Numbered from the stretch's first letter, positions 9,388 to 18,590 are shown. The stretch: DNA of 64,000 nucleotides from Desulfoscipio geothermicus (GCA_016841645.1 JAENYS010000007.1:46546-110545); one strand, 5' to 3'. Numbers and translations: made by a program. The notes: generated by a model from the letters alone, not told the origin.

Positions 9388-10068
9388 TCAGGCCACCTTA
9401 TCGCAAGACTTCGGGTTAATTGTGCTGTCTTCAAAGGACAGCGCTTTTTTAGGGCAGCTATGCACACATGATAAACACCTCAGGCAGTCGCTTGAGTTAT
9501 CCCTGTCCAATTCGTTAGGGGTCAACTGCATGGGGCAAACTTTGGCGCAAATACCGCACGATACACAATTGCTCCCGGCACGCAGATATTTTTGGCCCCT
9601 AGCGACCCAGTGAGCAACCGTACCCATCGGGCAGATGTGGCACCAAGTGCGGGGGTGAATAACCCAACCCAGCAATATTCCCGCCACCGTGGTAATGGTT
9701 AGTACCCTGACCAGAGCCAACCCCATCGCCGGCAGGTTACCCCAGACCAAGTAAAACTGCACACCAATTACAGTGAAAATCAGCAACAGCATGAAAGTGC
9801 GCACTATTTCATGCCTAAAAAAAGAAGGAATTGTGAATTTTCTGCTGACGAGTCCCAGGAAAAGGTCTAAAAAGGCACCCCGGGGACACATCCAGTCGCA
9901 CCAGTAACGGCCCCGGAAAAAGGAGACGCCGACCGCGCCCAGCATACACCCGAACAGCAAAAACCCCAGCAGGGGATAAAACCATCCGCCTATGGCCACC
10001 AGCGGCAGGACCACCCAGGTATATGCTTGCAGGTTAATCCTATGCAGTAGAGCTTTGTGAACTTTCAT
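9388..10068 (-). CDS. Membrane 4Fe-4S polyferredoxin (NapH-like)
   Basis: Integral membrane electron-transfer protein of 226 residues. Four to five hydrophobic segments occupy the first 160 residues, with two CxxxCP-type motifs (CDWMCPRG and CHICPMG) characteristic of the NapH/CcoG/RdxA polyferredoxin family. The C-terminal cytoplasmic part holds two classical 4Fe-4S motifs, CVSCGICAKVCP and CLRCLSCVHSCP. It probably passes electrons between quinol and a soluble partner, which is not visible nearby. GGAGGGA lies upstream of the ATG at 10068. The TGA stop is followed at once by TAA, so no selenocysteine extension is possible. Confidence 0.88.
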   Translation of the reverse strand: MKVHKALLHRINLQAYTWVVLPLVAIGGWFYPLLGFLLFGCMLGAVGVSFFRGRYWCDWMCPRGAFLDLFLGLVSRKFTIPSFFRHEIVRTFMLLLIFTVIGVQFYLVWGNLPAMGLALVRVLTITTVAGILLGWVIHPRTWCHICPMGTVAHWVARGQKYLRAGSNCVSCGICAKVCPMQLTPNELDRDNSSDCLRCLSCVHSCPKKALSFEDSTINPKSCDKVA

Positions 10069-10324
10069 TATTTTTCCCTCCTTAAGTTAACTAATTATTA
10101 CTATATTTAATTATATGGATATTTTAATTATTGTCAACTGTTTTGAGATCACTTAGTAATCATTTTCGCATCCAATAGCTCAACCGCTAATACTTCAGCT
10201 TTGGCACAAAAGGATCGCTAAGCTTCTGAATAAAAATTCAAATACTCAGATTGGGTTCATGTACCCTTTGGGCGCAACCCGCAGACCAAAACAAACAATT
10301 AATAACGCTGCCGGTATAAAATAT
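10069..10324. other. Intergenic region, no gene seen
   Basis: Between the polyferredoxin gene start and the terminator of the next minus-strand gene. It is AT-rich near 10080-10140, probably the polyferredoxin promoter area. I see no open frame with a ribosome binding site. Confidence 0.5.
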
Positions 10325-10366
10325 AAAGCCGTTCCCGTGCCAACGCATTTAGGAAACGGCTTTGCT
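10325..10366 (-). terminator. Rho-independent terminator, minus strand
   Basis: Long hairpin with an AAAGCCGTT arm at the left and AACGGCTTT at the right; on the minus strand the stem is followed by a T-rich ATATTTTAT tail. It closes the 10404-10946 gene. Confidence 0.6.
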
Positions 10367-10403
10367 ATAATAATTGAATTCTACAGCTTGGTATTTTGGC
10401 AGG

Positions 10404-10946
10404 TTATGGCTTCTTAAAATAGTTATTCTCAAAGCGCCAGGTAAGGCGGTTATCACCATTCAACTGTATGAAGTAATAATCAGCCCTGGAATTAACCTTA
10501 AACAAATACAAGTGATTCTCATTACCCGGCAGCTTAAAATTATGGGCCAAAACAGCCCGGTTCACATCTAAAGGACTGTAGGAACGTCCCAGGGCATCAA
10601 TTACCTGCACTTTGGCCCTGTCCACCTTAGCACCGGTAACTAGGGCCAGCCCTACAAATACCCGACCAGGTTCCGCAACAGCCACGTTTTTTGATAAATA
10701 AGATAAATCCAACGTATCGGTAAAAACAGGTTCACCACCTCTGACCACATATTGTTCCCCATTTACATAAACCGGCTGTCCCAACAATACATATTGAACC
10801 GGTATATTCACTGTAGGCACCCCGACCTGGTCGCTAGTCTGGGTGTACAGCCAGTAAACTATAAAAAAAATCCCCGGTGCAAAGATTAAAAAAATAAGCA
10901 TCTTTCTTTTAAACTGATCAGCTTCTTTATTATACATCTTTCCCAA
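10404..10946 (-). CDS. Unrecognised membrane-anchored protein
   Basis: Protein of 180 residues I do not recognise. A short basic N-terminus is followed by one hydrophobic segment (LIFLIFAPGIFFIVYWLY, about residues 17-34), then an extracytoplasmic-looking domain rich in beta-type patterns (NIPVQYVLLGQPVYVNG; RVFVGLALVTGA). No cysteines or catalytic motif stand out. A TTG at 10946 is preferred because GGAGGGA lies 7-9 nt upstream, while the ATG three codons in (10937) is too far from it. A terminator follows, so it is monocistronic. Function unknown. Confidence 0.7.
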   Translation of the reverse strand: MGKMYNKEADQFKRKMLIFLIFAPGIFFIVYWLYTQTSDQVGVPTVNIPVQYVLLGQPVYVNGEQYVVRGGEPVFTDTLDLSYLSKNVAVAEPGRVFVGLALVTGAKVDRAKVQVIDALGRSYSPLDVNRAVLAHNFKLPGNENHLYLFKVNSRADYYFIQLNGDNRLTWRFENNYFKKP

Positions 10947-11178
10947 CTTTCCATCCCTCCAGGAAAATACTTCGCCAAGCCAAGAAAAATCTAACCCTTG
11001 CGGTATGGTCCCCTGCCTAACATTATTGGCTTACCAGCAATTTTTGTCAACCAGCCACCTTGATAATATATAACTTGAATCAAGAATTTCTTTTTAAATA
11101 CAGCTAACAGGTATATTATTTAAAAAAAAGTGTCAGACTAGTACCGTTTTAGCAATAATATCGCGGAGGTGCATCTTA

Positions 11179-11367
11179 ATGCATGCAGAAGTAGATCAGG
11201 ACCTTTGTATCAGCTGCGGGGCTTGTATTGATACCTGCCCGGATGTTTTTAAATGGAACGATGATGAAAAAGCCCATTCCGTCGTAGATGAAATACCCGG
11301 TGATTTGGAGGAACTTGCATCAGAGGCCGCCGATGGATGTCCTACGGAAGCCATAAGCGTTAATTAA
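11179..11367 (+). CDS. 4Fe-4S ferredoxin
   Basis: Small electron carrier of 62 residues. One 4Fe-4S cluster is ligated by C10, C13 and C16 (CISCGAC), with the fourth ligand C54 in DGCPTEA; C20 in the TCP motif is an additional cysteine. This matches monocluster ferredoxins of Thermotoga/Moorella type. GGAGGTG lies 7 nt before the ATG, and a strong terminator follows 19 nt after the stop. Monocistronic; the partner enzyme cannot be told from context. Confidence 0.95.
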   Translation: MHAEVDQDLCISCGACIDTCPDVFKWNDDEKAHSVVDEIPGDLEELASEAADGCPTEAISVN

Positions 11368-11385
11368 ATGCTTTTCAAAACTAGT

Positions 11386-11417
11386 CGCGGCTGGCATATA
11401 TGCAGCCGCGCTTTTTT
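11386..11417 (+). terminator. Rho-independent terminator
   Basis: An 8-bp GC-rich stem CGCGGCTG (11386-11393) with CAGCCGCG (11403-11410) followed by CTTTTTT. It closes the ferredoxin transcript. Confidence 0.9.
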
Positions 11418-11488
11418 GTTTGTTGACTGGCCAACCGCCATTATTTTAGCTATAATTAAACATGTATTTTGCGAAAGGAATATTATAC

Positions 11489-13762
11489 ATGAAGAGATTG
11501 CACCTCTGGGCCGTTTTGCTCGGATCCATAATAACCCTACTTGTCTGCGTACTATGGCCGTCTGGCTCAGGCCAAGCACCCACTGTGCCACCGGTATACG
11601 GCTACGGGCTACCCCAACCGGAGGCCATCGAATATCCTCAAGAGTCTGGCCATGTCTATCTAATCACGATTAACCGCCTGGTACTGAAAGACCTGGTCAA
11701 CCACGCGGATTTATTTAAAGAAATAACTGAGCAAGCTGCTCTGGGCTTGATGAGCGTGGGAGTGGAAGGTGGTTTAACAACAGACAGCACCTATGCCTCC
11801 ATCGGTGCCGGGGCCCCTATAAATGCATCAGGCACCAGTACGCATGGATTAAACAACCGGGAACTGCTGCAAGGCATTCCGGCCAGTGAAATATTCCAGC
11901 AAAGAACCGGTCTTACCGCACCCACTGGTTCCGTGCTGCAGCTGGATATAGCCCGCATCAGAAAAATAAACGAAGAAAGTCGTTACTCGGCCATACCCGG
12001 TTCGCTGGGCACAGTACTGCAGGAAAACGGTATGGCAGTGTCCGTACTGGGCAACGCCGACGGCCATGAATATACCGCCCGCCCGGTAGTGGCACTTGCA
12101 ATGAATAAAGACGGGCTGGTGCACAGCGGCGATGTTAGCGATAATTTATTAATCAATGACCCGTCTTTCCCCGGAGGACTTCGGACCAACTATGACAAAC
12201 TGCAAACTTTATTTTCTGAGTACAGCAAAACCCCTGGTTTGACGGTTGTGGAACTGGGCGACCTGGAGCGTCTGGAAAAGCAGGGGGAATACCTGGAAGA
12301 AAGTATGCTGCAGGCCAAACGCCAGGAAGCATTGGCCCGAATAGCCTCTTTAATCACTCAATTGCTTGGGCAAATTGATCAAAAGCGCGATCTACTGCTT
12401 CTGGTTTCACCCACACCCAGAGGTAACTATCTGCCGGGCACCAACTATGTCACCCCCGTAATGGTCGCAGGTTGCTCCATCGAACCCGGCCTGTTAACCT
12501 CACCCACCACCAGGCGGCCCGGGATAATTAGAAACACTGACTTAGCACCAACTATACTGGGCTTTTACCATTTAGATGTACCGTCCCAGATGTACGGCCG
12601 ACATCTGCAGGCGATCAGCACAGACCAAAATGTATTCAGACTGGCCTCGTTATACAGGCAATTAGAGCAAACATACCTGTCCCGGTCTCCGGTACTGCAC
12701 AACTATGTACTGGTACTGCTGATACTGGTCCTGTTGTCCTTGACGGCTATATTCCTGCCCTACACCAGTGCACTGATGCATATGTTAAAACCAATGCTGT
12801 TGGCTGTAATGGCCGTACCCCTGGCCTTACTGCTGGCAACCCTGCTCCCCCACGAGTCCTTGTTGGTGTTGGTACTGGAATTAATTGCCTTAACTTTCTG
12901 CATAACAGCCGGTATTAATTTATGGTTGGTAAACCATGCCAATGATCTCGACCCGTTTATCATCGTAAGCCTATTCACATCACTGTGTATTCTCATCGAT
13001 TTGTTTTCGGGCGCACCACTGCAGAAAAACTCACTGCTGGGCTATGACCCCATAGCAGGCGCCAGATTTTATGGCATTGGCAACGAGTACATGGGCGTGC
13101 TTATTGGCTCAACCATTATCGGCACCACCGCCCTGATTACCCGCTTAACCTCTTGCCCTCGCAAAGTAATTTTAGCCGGCTCAGGCTTATACTTTTTAAT
13201 TACTTTATACGCCATTGCAGCGCCGGAAAAGGGTACCAACGTCGGCGGTTCGCTAGCCGGGGCCTTTGCATTCCTGGTTACTTTTTTATTGCTGGCAGGT
13301 GTTAAATTTAATTTTAAAGCTATTATTAAAACGATTTGCACAGTAGGCCTTTTTCTGCTGCTGTTAATTATCTATGACCTGCACAGGCCACTGGAAAGCC
13401 AGTCCCATATCGGTCGCACGGCCCAACTAATTTTACAAAACGGCCCGGGCGAGATGCTCACCATAATTACCCGTAAATTGAGTATGAACATCAAACTGAT
13501 CAAGTACACTATTTGGAGCCGGGTTTTCCTGGCCAGCCTGGCCAGTTTGGTAATCTTATTTTACCGACCGGTAGGGGTCATGCAACGTATATTCTCCCGT
13601 TACACCGATATGTATATAGGGTTTATTGGAGTGACCACGGCCAGTATTATGGCGTTTATATTCAATGACTCCGGTGTAGTTGCCGCAGCCACCGCCATGA
13701 TTTTCGGTGCCCCGCCATTGCTCTACCTGGTCATCCGCTCGCTGCGCCCGGAAGTGCACTAA
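11489..13762 (+). CDS. Large membrane protein with alkaline-phosphatase-like ectodomain
   Basis: 757 residues. After a signal-anchor (about 10-30), residues 45-385 form an extracytoplasmic domain whose end, RNTDLAPTILGFYHLDVPSQMYG, is typical of alkaline phosphatase/phosphodiesterase-superfamily folds. The remaining 370 residues contain about ten hydrophobic segments. The metal-ligand Asp/Thr pattern near the N-terminus of that domain is weak, so catalysis is doubtful. A plausible role is envelope lipid or polymer modification, but no substrate is indicated. The ATG at 11489 is preferred to 11462 because AAAGGAA lies 8 nt upstream and the signal segment then begins correctly. Single gene between the ferredoxin and speD. 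Confidence 0.75.
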   Translation: MKRLHLWAVLLGSIITLLVCVLWPSGSGQAPTVPPVYGYGLPQPEAIEYPQESGHVYLITINRLVLKDLVNHADLFKEITEQAALGLMSVGVEGGLTTDSTYASIGAGAPINASGTSTHGLNNRELLQGIPASEIFQQRTGLTAPTGSVLQLDIARIRKINEESRYSAIPGSLGTVLQENGMAVSVLGNADGHEYTARPVVALAMNKDGLVHSGDVSDNLLINDPSFPGGLRTNYDKLQTLFSEYSKTPGLTVVELGDLERLEKQGEYLEESMLQAKRQEALARIASLITQLLGQIDQKRDLLLLVSPTPRGNYLPGTNYVTPVMVAGCSIEPGLLTSPTTRRPGIIRNTDLAPTILGFYHLDVPSQMYGRHLQAISTDQNVFRLASLYRQLEQTYLSRSPVLHNYVLVLLILVLLSLTAIFLPYTSALMHMLKPMLLAVMAVPLALLLATLLPHESLLVLVLELIALTFCITAGINLWLVNHANDLDPFIIVSLFTSLCILIDLFSGAPLQKNSLLGYDPIAGARFYGIGNEYMGVLIGSTIIGTTALITRLTSCPRKVILAGSGLYFLITLYAIAAPEKGTNVGGSLAGAFAFLVTFLLLAGVKFNFKAIIKTICTVGLFLLLLIIYDLHRPLESQSHIGRTAQLILQNGPGEMLTIITRKLSMNIKLIKYTIWSRVFLASLASLVILFYRPVGVMQRIFSRYTDMYIGFIGVTTASIMAFIFNDSGVVAAATAMIFGAPPLLYLVIRSLRPEVH

Positions 13763-13875
13763 TACAAATTAAATATATACAGCACTTTTAATTCATTTTA
13801 AAGATGGGTAAAACAGAGAAAAACAAAGGTATCTCATTAAAAAACAACCTAATTCAAACAACACACAAAATATTG

Positions 13876-13903
13876 TTGACATTACATGATTTTATGCTAA
13901 AAT
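13876..13903 (+). promoter_or_regulatory. Sigma-A type promoter for speD
   Basis: TTGACA at 13876-13881, 16-nt spacer, TAAAAT at 13898-13903, lying about 80 nt before the speD start. Confidence 0.55.
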
Positions 13904-13985
13904 TGAGTTTGGTTGGTATAAGGTAGTTATTTTTACTATCGCAGGCTCGTCTAAAACAATTAAATAAAGGGGGAAGATAATAAGA

Positions 13986-14366
13986 ATGAAACCTTTGGGC
14001 CGCCATGTATTAGCTGAAATCTATGGATGTGAATACGATATTCTCAATGATATAGCCAAAGTGGAAAAAATTATGGTTAACGCTGCACTTGAAGCCGGTG
14101 CCGAGATCAGAGAATTTGTATTCCATAAATTCAGCCCGCAGGGGGTCAGTGGTGTGGTTGTCATATCTGAATCACATTTAGCAATTCACACCTGGCCTGA
14201 ATTGGGTTATGCTGCTGTCGATGTATTTACCTGTGGAGACAAGGTGGATCCCTGGGATGCGTGCAATTTTTTAACAGAGCAGTTCTGCGCCAAGCATCTC
14301 ACAGCTAAAGAGACAAAACGGGGGATACTTCCTGATATAATGCTACAGGAAGCCGTAAATCTTTAG
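13986..14366 (+). CDS. speD: S-adenosylmethionine decarboxylase proenzyme, class 1B
   Basis: Makes decarboxylated SAM, the aminopropyl donor for spermidine. 126 residues, as usual for the Bacillus SpeH/SpeD type. Self-cleavage is expected between E62 and S63 in the SESHLAIHTWPE motif, S63 becoming the pyruvoyl group; H68 and the later C83 (FTCGD) are the known catalytic partners. AGGGGGA precedes the ATG. Spermidine synthase is not next to it: the stop is followed by an AGGAGGG site with no matching ORF, then a terminator. Confidence 0.96.
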   Translation: MKPLGRHVLAEIYGCEYDILNDIAKVEKIMVNAALEAGAEIREFVFHKFSPQGVSGVVVISESHLAIHTWPELGYAAVDVFTCGDKVDPWDACNFLTEQFCAKHLTAKETKRGILPDIMLQEAVNL

Positions 14367-14405
14367 GAGGGATATTTATTAGTACCAACTTAAGTGAAGA
14401 TTAGC

Positions 14406-14451
14406 ATGACCTTGCTGTTTGGCATACAAACGCAAGGTCATTGCTTTTTTT
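14406..14451 (+). terminator. Rho-independent terminator
   Basis: A 10-bp perfect stem ATGACCTTGC (14406-14415) with GCAAGGTCAT (14432-14441) followed by a T-run at 14444-14451. It closes speD. Confidence 0.85.
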
Positions 14452-14533
14452 AGGCAAATATATGCCGGGAGAAGGAAATCTTAATACAGCACCGAATATA
14501 ATAGTGTTTAAGCAAAGGAGGCTGCACCAAAAA

Positions 14534-15304
14534 ATGCATATTTTTCAGCATATCAGCAATGATTTAGACATGGTACATAAACTAATTCATAAAAATTTAT
14601 TAATTAGAACAGGCCATATTAAAGATTATGTTAATCAAGACGTTAGTTATTTATATAACAATTTAAGACCCGCGCTGGTACTTATCTGCCATCGCCTGTT
14701 CAGTCCGGCCAACCGGCAGACCGTGGCCCTGGCAGCCGTACTGCAGTTTATTTATATGGCTTCTCAGGTACATATAAGATTATCGGAAGACAACCCCGCC
14801 GAAGAAAAACCGGCGAATACCGGCACCGGCTACCAGTATCCCGTGCTGGTGGGTGACTACTTATACGGCAGATTCTTTACAACCCTATGCAATGCCGGTA
14901 TTGTACATTACCTGAAAAATATGGCGGAACTTATCTGCACCATTAATAAAAACGAGGTAATGGATTTGAATAACCCGAATCTGGCCAGAACCAATCCGCC
15001 GGCTTATCATGAAGTTATCCGCGGCGAGTGTGCGGAACTTTTAGCCTGTGGTGCCTATCTTGGTGCTGATTTGGCCGGTGCAGACAACTTTACTAAAGAT
15101 AAACTGTATCAATTAGGACTAAATTTGGGAATGGCTTTCGGACTGCTGGCAAGGAATGCCCCAACTATACAAATTAACGACTATGCAGGTAAAGCCAAGC
15201 TTATATTAACACAGCTGCCGCCCGGTAAAGATAGAGAAAGCCTGCAGGAACTGCTTGGTTTATGTGCTGCGGAAAACACCGCGTTAAAGCTCATGGTAGT
15301 ATAA
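14534..15304 (+). CDS. Degenerate polyprenyl-diphosphate-synthase-like protein
   Basis: 256 residues with the all-helical trans-prenyltransferase pattern: a helix resembling the first-Asp-motif region (LQFIYMASQVHIRLSEDNP), the conserved VLVGDYLYGRFF, then GECAELLACGAYLGADLAG and LGLNLGMAFGLLAR. In active enzymes DDxxD motifs follow 'LIHDDI' and 'GlaFQixDD'; here both are lost (RLSED and LLARN). It is therefore probably a non-catalytic partner of a menaquinone side-chain synthase. That role fits its position directly before mqnA. ATG at 14534 follows an AAGGAGG site with a long 12-nt spacer; an upstream in-frame start at 14441 lies in the speD terminator. Confidence 0.72.
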   Translation: MHIFQHISNDLDMVHKLIHKNLLIRTGHIKDYVNQDVSYLYNNLRPALVLICHRLFSPANRQTVALAAVLQFIYMASQVHIRLSEDNPAEEKPANTGTGYQYPVLVGDYLYGRFFTTLCNAGIVHYLKNMAELICTINKNEVMDLNNPNLARTNPPAYHEVIRGECAELLACGAYLGADLAGADNFTKDKLYQLGLNLGMAFGLLARNAPTIQINDYAGKAKLILTQLPPGKDRESLQELLGLCAAENTALKLMVV

Positions 15305-15383
15305 CACAGCACAATAATGATTGAACATATCTTAATTGGCGTGCTTAAGATCCCGTTTCCTTGTAATGGAGGAGGGTTTTCAG

Positions 15384-16217
15384 ATGTCCAGAATACGCAT
15401 TGGACAGATTGACCATATTACCTGCATACCGGTTTATCATGCCCTGGAAGAAGGTCTACTGATAAGCGATATAGAATTGGTTAAAGGTCAGCCCAGTCAG
15501 TTAAATAATATGTTTTTCAATGGTGAACTGGATATAACACCCCTATCTTCCATTGAATATGCCAGGCATGCCAATGAGTGCATAATATTACCTAACCTGT
15601 CCATAAGTACCGATGGCCGGTCAGCAAACATCTTTTTTTTCAGTCAGCTTCCGCCCACCGAACTGGAAAGCAAAACCATTGCAATAACCACTTCTTGCGC
15701 CACCTCGGTGGTGCAGCTGCGCATACTGTTCGAACACTTTTACCATGTGGAAGTGAAGATGGTTAACGCCGCCCCTGACCTTGACGCCATGCTGGCTGCG
15801 ACGGACGGGGCACTGCTCATCGGTGATGATGCCATGAGGGCATACCAACAAGTGCTAAATACCGACCGTGATCTTATAGTCACTGACTTGGGCGAAGCTT
15901 GGAAAGATTTTACCAAGCAAAAAATGGTTTACGCCGTGTGGGTAGCCCATGCCGCCCTTGCCCAAACAGCTCCTTACATCGTCGAAAAAATTGCTAACCT
16001 GCTTTATGAATCTAATCTAACCGGGTGGGCCCAAAGAGAAGCGCTCCTCGATAAAGCCCGGCGGCGTTCCGGGTTGCCACTTGAAGTGGTAGATCACTAC
16101 CTGGATATCCTTCACCAGGAATTTGGTGAAGAGGAACAAAAAGCATTGCTTACCTATTTCGATTATGCCTATAAAAGCGGAATTATCGACGAACGGGTAA
16201 AACTAAACATTTATTGA
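15384..16217 (+). CDS. mqnA: Chorismate dehydratase MqnA (futalosine menaquinone pathway)
   Basis: Dehydrates chorismate to 3-enolpyruvylbenzoate, the first step of the futalosine route to menaquinone. 277 residues with the periplasmic-binding-protein-like fold of the MqnA/MqnD family: RIGQIDHITCIPVYHAL at the N-terminus, GELDITPLSSIEYAR, the Ser/Thr-rich substrate loop ITTSCATSVVQLR, and ALLIGDDAMRA. GGAGGAGGG lies upstream of ATG 15384. The upstream degenerate prenyl synthase supports a menaquinone context; other mqn genes are not in the window. Confidence 0.92.
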   Translation: MSRIRIGQIDHITCIPVYHALEEGLLISDIELVKGQPSQLNNMFFNGELDITPLSSIEYARHANECIILPNLSISTDGRSANIFFFSQLPPTELESKTIAITTSCATSVVQLRILFEHFYHVEVKMVNAAPDLDAMLAATDGALLIGDDAMRAYQQVLNTDRDLIVTDLGEAWKDFTKQKMVYAVWVAHAALAQTAPYIVEKIANLLYESNLTGWAQREALLDKARRRSGLPLEVVDHYLDILHQEFGEEEQKALLTYFDYAYKSGIIDERVKLNIY

Positions 16218-16247
16218 ATTATTTATATTTCCAAAAAGGTTGTCCCG

Positions 16248-16279
16248 ACCTTGCACCGGTTAACGGCAGCAGGGTTTTT
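16248..16279 (+). terminator. Probable terminator after mqnA
   Basis: Stem ACCTTGC (16248-16254) with GCAGGGT (16269-16275), one G-U pair, followed by TTTTT. The remainder of the gap to 16472 is AT-rich with no ORF seen. Confidence 0.5.
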
Positions 16280-16472
16280 AGTATGCAAGCACTAATTTTT
16301 CTCCCATACTCCTTGTTATGGCCTTTATCTTTTGGTATTCTTTAATTCAAAAGGTACGGATACTTTTAATTAATTCTATTAAATAATTTGCAAAAAACCA
16401 ATAATATGTTTACGCAGGGCACTATTAAAATTCCTGCCATACCAATATTGCCAAACAAAACCAGAGGTAATA

Positions 16473-17789
16473 ATGCCAAGAAGAAGACTAAAACTAGGAC
16501 AACCGCTGCTCATTAGCTATGCATTGGTTGACCTGGTGGGTACACTACTGCTTATGCTGCCCATAGCATCTACCGAACCTGGGTCAACAAATTTAATAGT
16601 GGCTTGGTTTACTGCCACCTCCGCGCTAACGGTAACCGGGCTCACGGTGGTCTCCTCAGCAAGCCACTGGACCACGTTCGGGCATCTAGTAATCTTAGTG
16701 TTAATGCAAACTGGCGGACTTGGGATCGCGGCCCTGGTTACCATCACAATGACCATGTTAGGTCTGCGTATTCATTTGGGCCAGCGCATGCTAATTACCC
16801 AAGATCGCAATTATTATAACATGTCCGGGGTAATACGCCTGGTGCGCAATATTTTATTTCTAACTCTACTGCTAGAGACCATAGGTGCAGTTTTATTAAG
16901 TATTTTTTTTCCCAATTTATGGGACAATGGTATCATTAAGGGGCTACTGTTTATCGCCTTTCATGCAATCAGCGCATTTAACGGCGCAGGCTTTGACCTG
17001 ACCGGACAAAGCATGCAACCATTCACTCATTACATTGGTATCAACATAGTGATGATGGCCCTGATAATACTAGGTAGCCTGGGCTTCGTTGTTTTACAAG
17101 AACTGTTTCTGGTGCGCAAATGGCACAGGCTCAGCCTGCATAGCCGCATGGTATTACTGGTTACCGGTGCCATTACTTTGTTGGGTAGTATTTTTTTCTT
17201 AGCCAGTGAATACAATCACACTCTTGCAGGCGCACCACTGGAAGATAAAATTGTAATCAGCCTGTTCCAAGCAGTCACTCGAACCGCAGGTTTTACCACC
17301 GTACCGGTTACGATTTGGAACGAACCGTTTATTTTTCTGATGATTATTATGATGCTCATTGGGGCCAGTCCGGGTTCCGTCGGCGGAGGCATTAAGACAA
17401 CCACCTTGGGTACGGTGGTTTTAGCCGTATGGTCCATTGTCCGTGGTAAAAATGCAGTAGTGCTTTTTGAAAAAGAAATAGCCCCAAAAACCGTAGCTAA
17501 AGCTTTTACCGTGGTGGTCATGTTCGGTATGCTGGTCATAGTAAGCACTTTGCTGCTTATGACGGTAGAAGGCCTGCCACTGGTGCCGGTACTGTTTGAA
17601 GTGGTCTCGGCACTGTCCACGGTGGGCTTATCGATGGGTATAACTACCCAGTTGTCCCCCTTTGGACTGGTACTGATTGGGCTTTTGATGTTCGTGGGCC
17701 GCATTGGTGTTTTCACGGTGGTGATGATACTGGCCGGTAGAGAAAAACGACAATACCATTACATGAAGGAGGATATACTCATCGGTTGA
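16473..17789 (+). CDS. ktrB: Potassium uptake membrane subunit, KtrB/TrkH type
   Basis: Ion-conducting subunit of a KtrAB-type K+ uptake system. 438 residues, typical for KtrB. The four pore-loop repeats are visible: SALTVTGLTVV (about 50), AISAFNGAGFDL (about 170), VTRTAGFTTV (about 270) and VSALSTVGLSMG (about 380), each with the filter glycine. The intramembrane gate region PGSVGGGIKTTT follows the third loop. It lies 42 nt upstream of ktrA, so the two are co-transcribed. Confidence 0.94.
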   Translation: MPRRRLKLGQPLLISYALVDLVGTLLLMLPIASTEPGSTNLIVAWFTATSALTVTGLTVVSSASHWTTFGHLVILVLMQTGGLGIAALVTITMTMLGLRIHLGQRMLITQDRNYYNMSGVIRLVRNILFLTLLLETIGAVLLSIFFPNLWDNGIIKGLLFIAFHAISAFNGAGFDLTGQSMQPFTHYIGINIVMMALIILGSLGFVVLQELFLVRKWHRLSLHSRMVLLVTGAITLLGSIFFLASEYNHTLAGAPLEDKIVISLFQAVTRTAGFTTVPVTIWNEPFIFLMIIMMLIGASPGSVGGGIKTTTLGTVVLAVWSIVRGKNAVVLFEKEIAPKTVAKAFTVVVMFGMLVIVSTLLLMTVEGLPLVPVLFEVVSALSTVGLSMGITTQLSPFGLVLIGLLMFVGRIGVFTVVMILAGREKRQYHYMKEDILIG

Positions 17790-17831
17790 ACCATCCAAAT
17801 ACATGCATGTTAGGAAGGTGCATTAAATATT

Positions 17832-18515
17832 GTGAAAAAATCCGTGTTGGTTATCGGTGCAGGCCGTTTCGGCCGGGGCGTGATCGAAGGACTATACGAA
17901 AGAGGGCATGATATCTTCGCCATTGACCAGAATGAAGAAAAACTTGATAACATACGGGATATGATTGTATCAGGTGCCGTGCTTGATGTGGGGGATAATG
18001 ATGATGAATTTGTTAAAATAGTCGGCGAAAAGAATTTTGATGAGGCCGTGGTAGCTATGACTTCAGATTTTGAAGGTGCCTTAATTGCCACCAGCATATT
18101 AAAGGATGCCGGTGTAACGGTATCCGCAAAGGCGCAAAATCTAAGAAGAGGCAGCGTGTTACAAAAGATGGGCGCCGACCGGATTGTTTTCCCGGAGCGG
18201 GATATGGGCCTCCGGCTGGCCCACGTTATCTCCACCGAGGCGGAAATTGGCACTCTGGAACTGCCTCAGGGCTTTGTAGTTGAACAGCTGGAAGTAGGAC
18301 AAGGCTTTGCCAATAAAACATTGGAAAAACTTAATATCTCCAACCGGTTTGGTATCTGGGTTTTACTGGTATATCAAGGTTACGAACCTGTTCAGCCCAC
18401 AGCAAACACCCTCCTAAATCAAGGTGATATCATCGTTGTTTTTGGCAGGAATACAAAACTGCCTAGATTTGAAGAAGCCAACATGGGAAAAAGGAAAAAG
18501 ATACACGGCAAATAG
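17832..18515 (+). CDS. ktrA: Potassium uptake regulatory subunit, KtrA/TrkA type
   Basis: Cytosolic gating subunit of the KtrB channel. 227 residues: an N-terminal RCK_N Rossmann domain with the nucleotide-binding GAGRFGRG (residues 7-14) followed by an acidic Asp (AIDQNEEK), and a C-terminal RCK_C domain from about 140 (LEVGQGFANKTLEKL) that in homologues binds c-di-AMP or ions. GTG start at 17832 with AGGAAGGTG upstream. Second gene of ktrB-ktrA, followed by a terminator. Confidence 0.94.
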   Translation: MKKSVLVIGAGRFGRGVIEGLYERGHDIFAIDQNEEKLDNIRDMIVSGAVLDVGDNDDEFVKIVGEKNFDEAVVAMTSDFEGALIATSILKDAGVTVSAKAQNLRRGSVLQKMGADRIVFPERDMGLRLAHVISTEAEIGTLELPQGFVVEQLEVGQGFANKTLEKLNISNRFGIWVLLVYQGYEPVQPTANTLLNQGDIIVVFGRNTKLPRFEEANMGKRKKIHGK

Positions 18516-18590
18516 GTAGAGATTTAAAAACAATTAATTTTAATATAGCCCATGCCCGAAATGTTAGAGTAATATAGTTAATGAGGTACC

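Noticed and set aside
16215..16290. TGA stop of mqnA as a selenocysteine codon
   Set aside because: The frame stays open about 24 codons but the extension is not protein-like and contains the gene's terminator; MqnA is complete without it.
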